From Boseongicola sp. (GTDB lineage: Bacteria > Pseudomonadota > Alphaproteobacteria > Rhodobacterales > Rhodobacteraceae): a stretch of 6,491 bases of DNA. The stretch lies in contig JABDPD010000010.1 in NCBI GenBank assembly GCA_013042895.1, positions 1 through 6,491 on the forward strand, written 5' to 3'. The position numbers and the translations under genes are program-made. This document shows positions 5,563 through 6,491 of this stretch, in pieces; the first letter of the stretch is position 1; every line of letters starts with the position of its first letter. The notes under the pieces were generated by a model. The model was not told the DNA's origin. It worked only from the letters and a program-made list of their open reading frames with translations, and made no database searches.

Positions 5563-6432
5563 ATGTTTCGCCTCATCTTTCTCCTCAGCCTCCTCGCCCC
5601 TCCCGCCGCCGCACAGTCCTTTGGTCCCGGTCCTTTCGCTAGTTTCGACCTCGCCTCCGAACCCATACTCGGCGATCCGCACGACCTCTCGATCGGTCCT
5701 GACGGACGTCTTTATGTCGCCGACAAACTGAATGCGCGGATCGCGGTTCTTGATCCTGAAACACTTGAATTCATTGAGGAACTTGGTCTGGGCTTCCTGC
5801 CTGCGGTGCGGGATGTTTCCTTTGGCCCGAACGGCGAAGTCGCCCTCGCTGTCAGCGGTGCCAGCGCAGTAGCCATCTACGAGGACCTCGCGGCCCTCAG
5901 CGCTCCGCCGGACATCGGTGTACGCGCACCTGGCACGGAAGGCGCGCTTTATCATTCATCCGGACGCATCTTCGCCATGGCCAGCGGCATCGGAGCGCTG
6001 GTCATTTTTGAAAACCTCCAAGCCGTAAATGGAGTCGAGGGGCACTTGGGAGCCCACGATGTTGCCGAAGCGCCCGACGGCAGTGTCTGGGTCGCCGATA
6101 ATCGTTTGCGCCGTCTTGTACGCTACAGCCAAAACCTTGAAAGAATTCAGGTTATTGAAGCCGACAAGTTCGGCTTTGTAGGTCCGCGCTACATGGACAT
6201 AACCGAGACGGGCCTACTCGTTGTCGCCGATCAGGACGCGCATCGAGTCCTTTTGATAGACCCAGACGGTCCCGACGGAGGCACGCTTCTCGGCGTTCTC
6301 GGCGATGGCAAACCCGGCTTGGGGCCCGACAAGTTCAACAACCCAGAAGGTATCGCCGTCAGCGGAAACCGCTATTTCATTAGTGATTCAGACAATAACC
6401 GGATCGTGCGATACTCGGTCTTTCTAAACTGA
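5563..6432 (+). CDS. Exported NHL-repeat beta-propeller protein
   Basis: This is a 289-residue protein with a short Sec signal peptide: R3, a hydrophobic core at 4-12, and a likely cut after A17 in PPAAA-Q. The mature part is built of NHL-like units of the form hxhxPDGxhhVADxxxxRIxxhD. Clear units are at about 39-64 (DLSIGPDGRLYVADKLNARI), 81-106, 163-188 (APDGSVWVADNRLRR), 207-234 and 259-285 (FISDSDNNRIVRYS), with a degenerate one near 124-150. Five or six blades fit a closed propeller. Such domains bind ligands or partners, and some are lyases or lactonases, but no catalytic residues can be assigned, so the function is unknown. The site of action is presumably the periplasm. The ribosome binding site is weak (GGTAAG, eight bases before the ATG). 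The gene ends one base from a convergent neighbour. Confidence 0.88.
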   Translation: MFRLIFLLSLLAPPAAAQSFGPGPFASFDLASEPILGDPHDLSIGPDGRLYVADKLNARIAVLDPETLEFIEELGLGFLPAVRDVSFGPNGEVALAVSGASAVAIYEDLAALSAPPDIGVRAPGTEGALYHSSGRIFAMASGIGALVIFENLQAVNGVEGHLGAHDVAEAPDGSVWVADNRLRRLVRYSQNLERIQVIEADKFGFVGPRYMDITETGLLVVADQDAHRVLLIDPDGPDGGTLLGVLGDGKPGLGPDKFNNPEGIAVSGNRYFISDSDNNRIVRYSVFLN

Positions 6433-6433
6433 C

Positions 6434-6491
6434 CTAGCGGTGAGGCAGCAGCATCGGGTCTTCTTCGATCTTGGTCGGAATGTCTTCGAAC
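6434..6491 (-). CDS. 3' end of an unidentified gene (partial)
   Basis: The last 58 bases read on the minus strand end in a frame FEDIPTKIEEDPMLLPHR followed by TAG (6436-6434). It converges on the NHL gene with one base between the two stops. The composition (acidic-basic mix, ordered ending) and tight convergence look like a genuine protein C-terminus, but 18 residues are not enough to name it. Confidence 0.6.
   Translation of the reverse strand, partial: FEDIPTKIEEDPMLLPHR

Noticed and set aside
5410..5955. 181-codon minus-strand frame opposite the start of the NHL gene
   Set aside because: It is antisense to a protein with a clear signal peptide and NHL repeats, has no ribosome binding site, and shows no domain pattern; it is a GC-rich shadow frame.

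Overview
The window looks like a chromosomal piece of an alphaproteobacterium of the Rhodobacterales (roseobacter/Rhodobacter type). I infer this from the gene order murA, DUF2948, hisD, which as far as I recall is characteristic of that order, from the short basic protein just upstream of murA, and from the GC-rich, NCG-rich codon use. No database search was possible.

Positions 1-3252, minus strand, are a tightly packed housekeeping run read from right to left. A 60-residue basic protein is followed 3 bases later by murA (first committed step of peptidoglycan synthesis). murA overlaps a DUF2948 gene by one base, that gene overlaps a GNAT acetyltransferase by four bases, and the 5' 247 codons of hisD (last two steps of histidine synthesis) follow after a 111-base gap and run off the window. 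The DUF2948 gene carries an in-frame TGA at codon 64. Both sides of the stop match the family and no frameshift is involved.

Positions 3339-3413, plus strand, encode tRNA-Thr(GGT) with its CCA end. Positions 3414-3735 hold no conventional gene, but the minus strand has a well-supported 28-residue single-helix membrane microprotein with a strong ribosome binding site.

Positions 3736-5317, minus strand, carry two accessory metabolic genes. One encodes an HD-domain protein whose histidine/aspartate spacing resembles the PhnZ/TmpB-type di-iron oxygenases. After a 238-base gap comes a short-chain dehydrogenase that resembles Caulobacter D-xylose 1-dehydrogenase. The gap holds three 11-base direct repeats and a TTnTATAnAA palindrome. 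A substrate shared by the two genes is possible but unproven.

Positions 5318-5562 form a divergent intergenic region with an imperfect palindrome and a larger nested inverted repeat. Positions 5563-6432, plus strand, encode an exported NHL-type beta-propeller. The last 58 bases are the 3' end of an unidentified minus-strand gene that converges on it with one base between the stops.

I see no phage, transposon, CRISPR or defence system. The items most worth a second look are the stop-interrupted DUF2948 gene, the 28-residue microprotein, and the HD/SDR pair with its regulatory-looking flanks.
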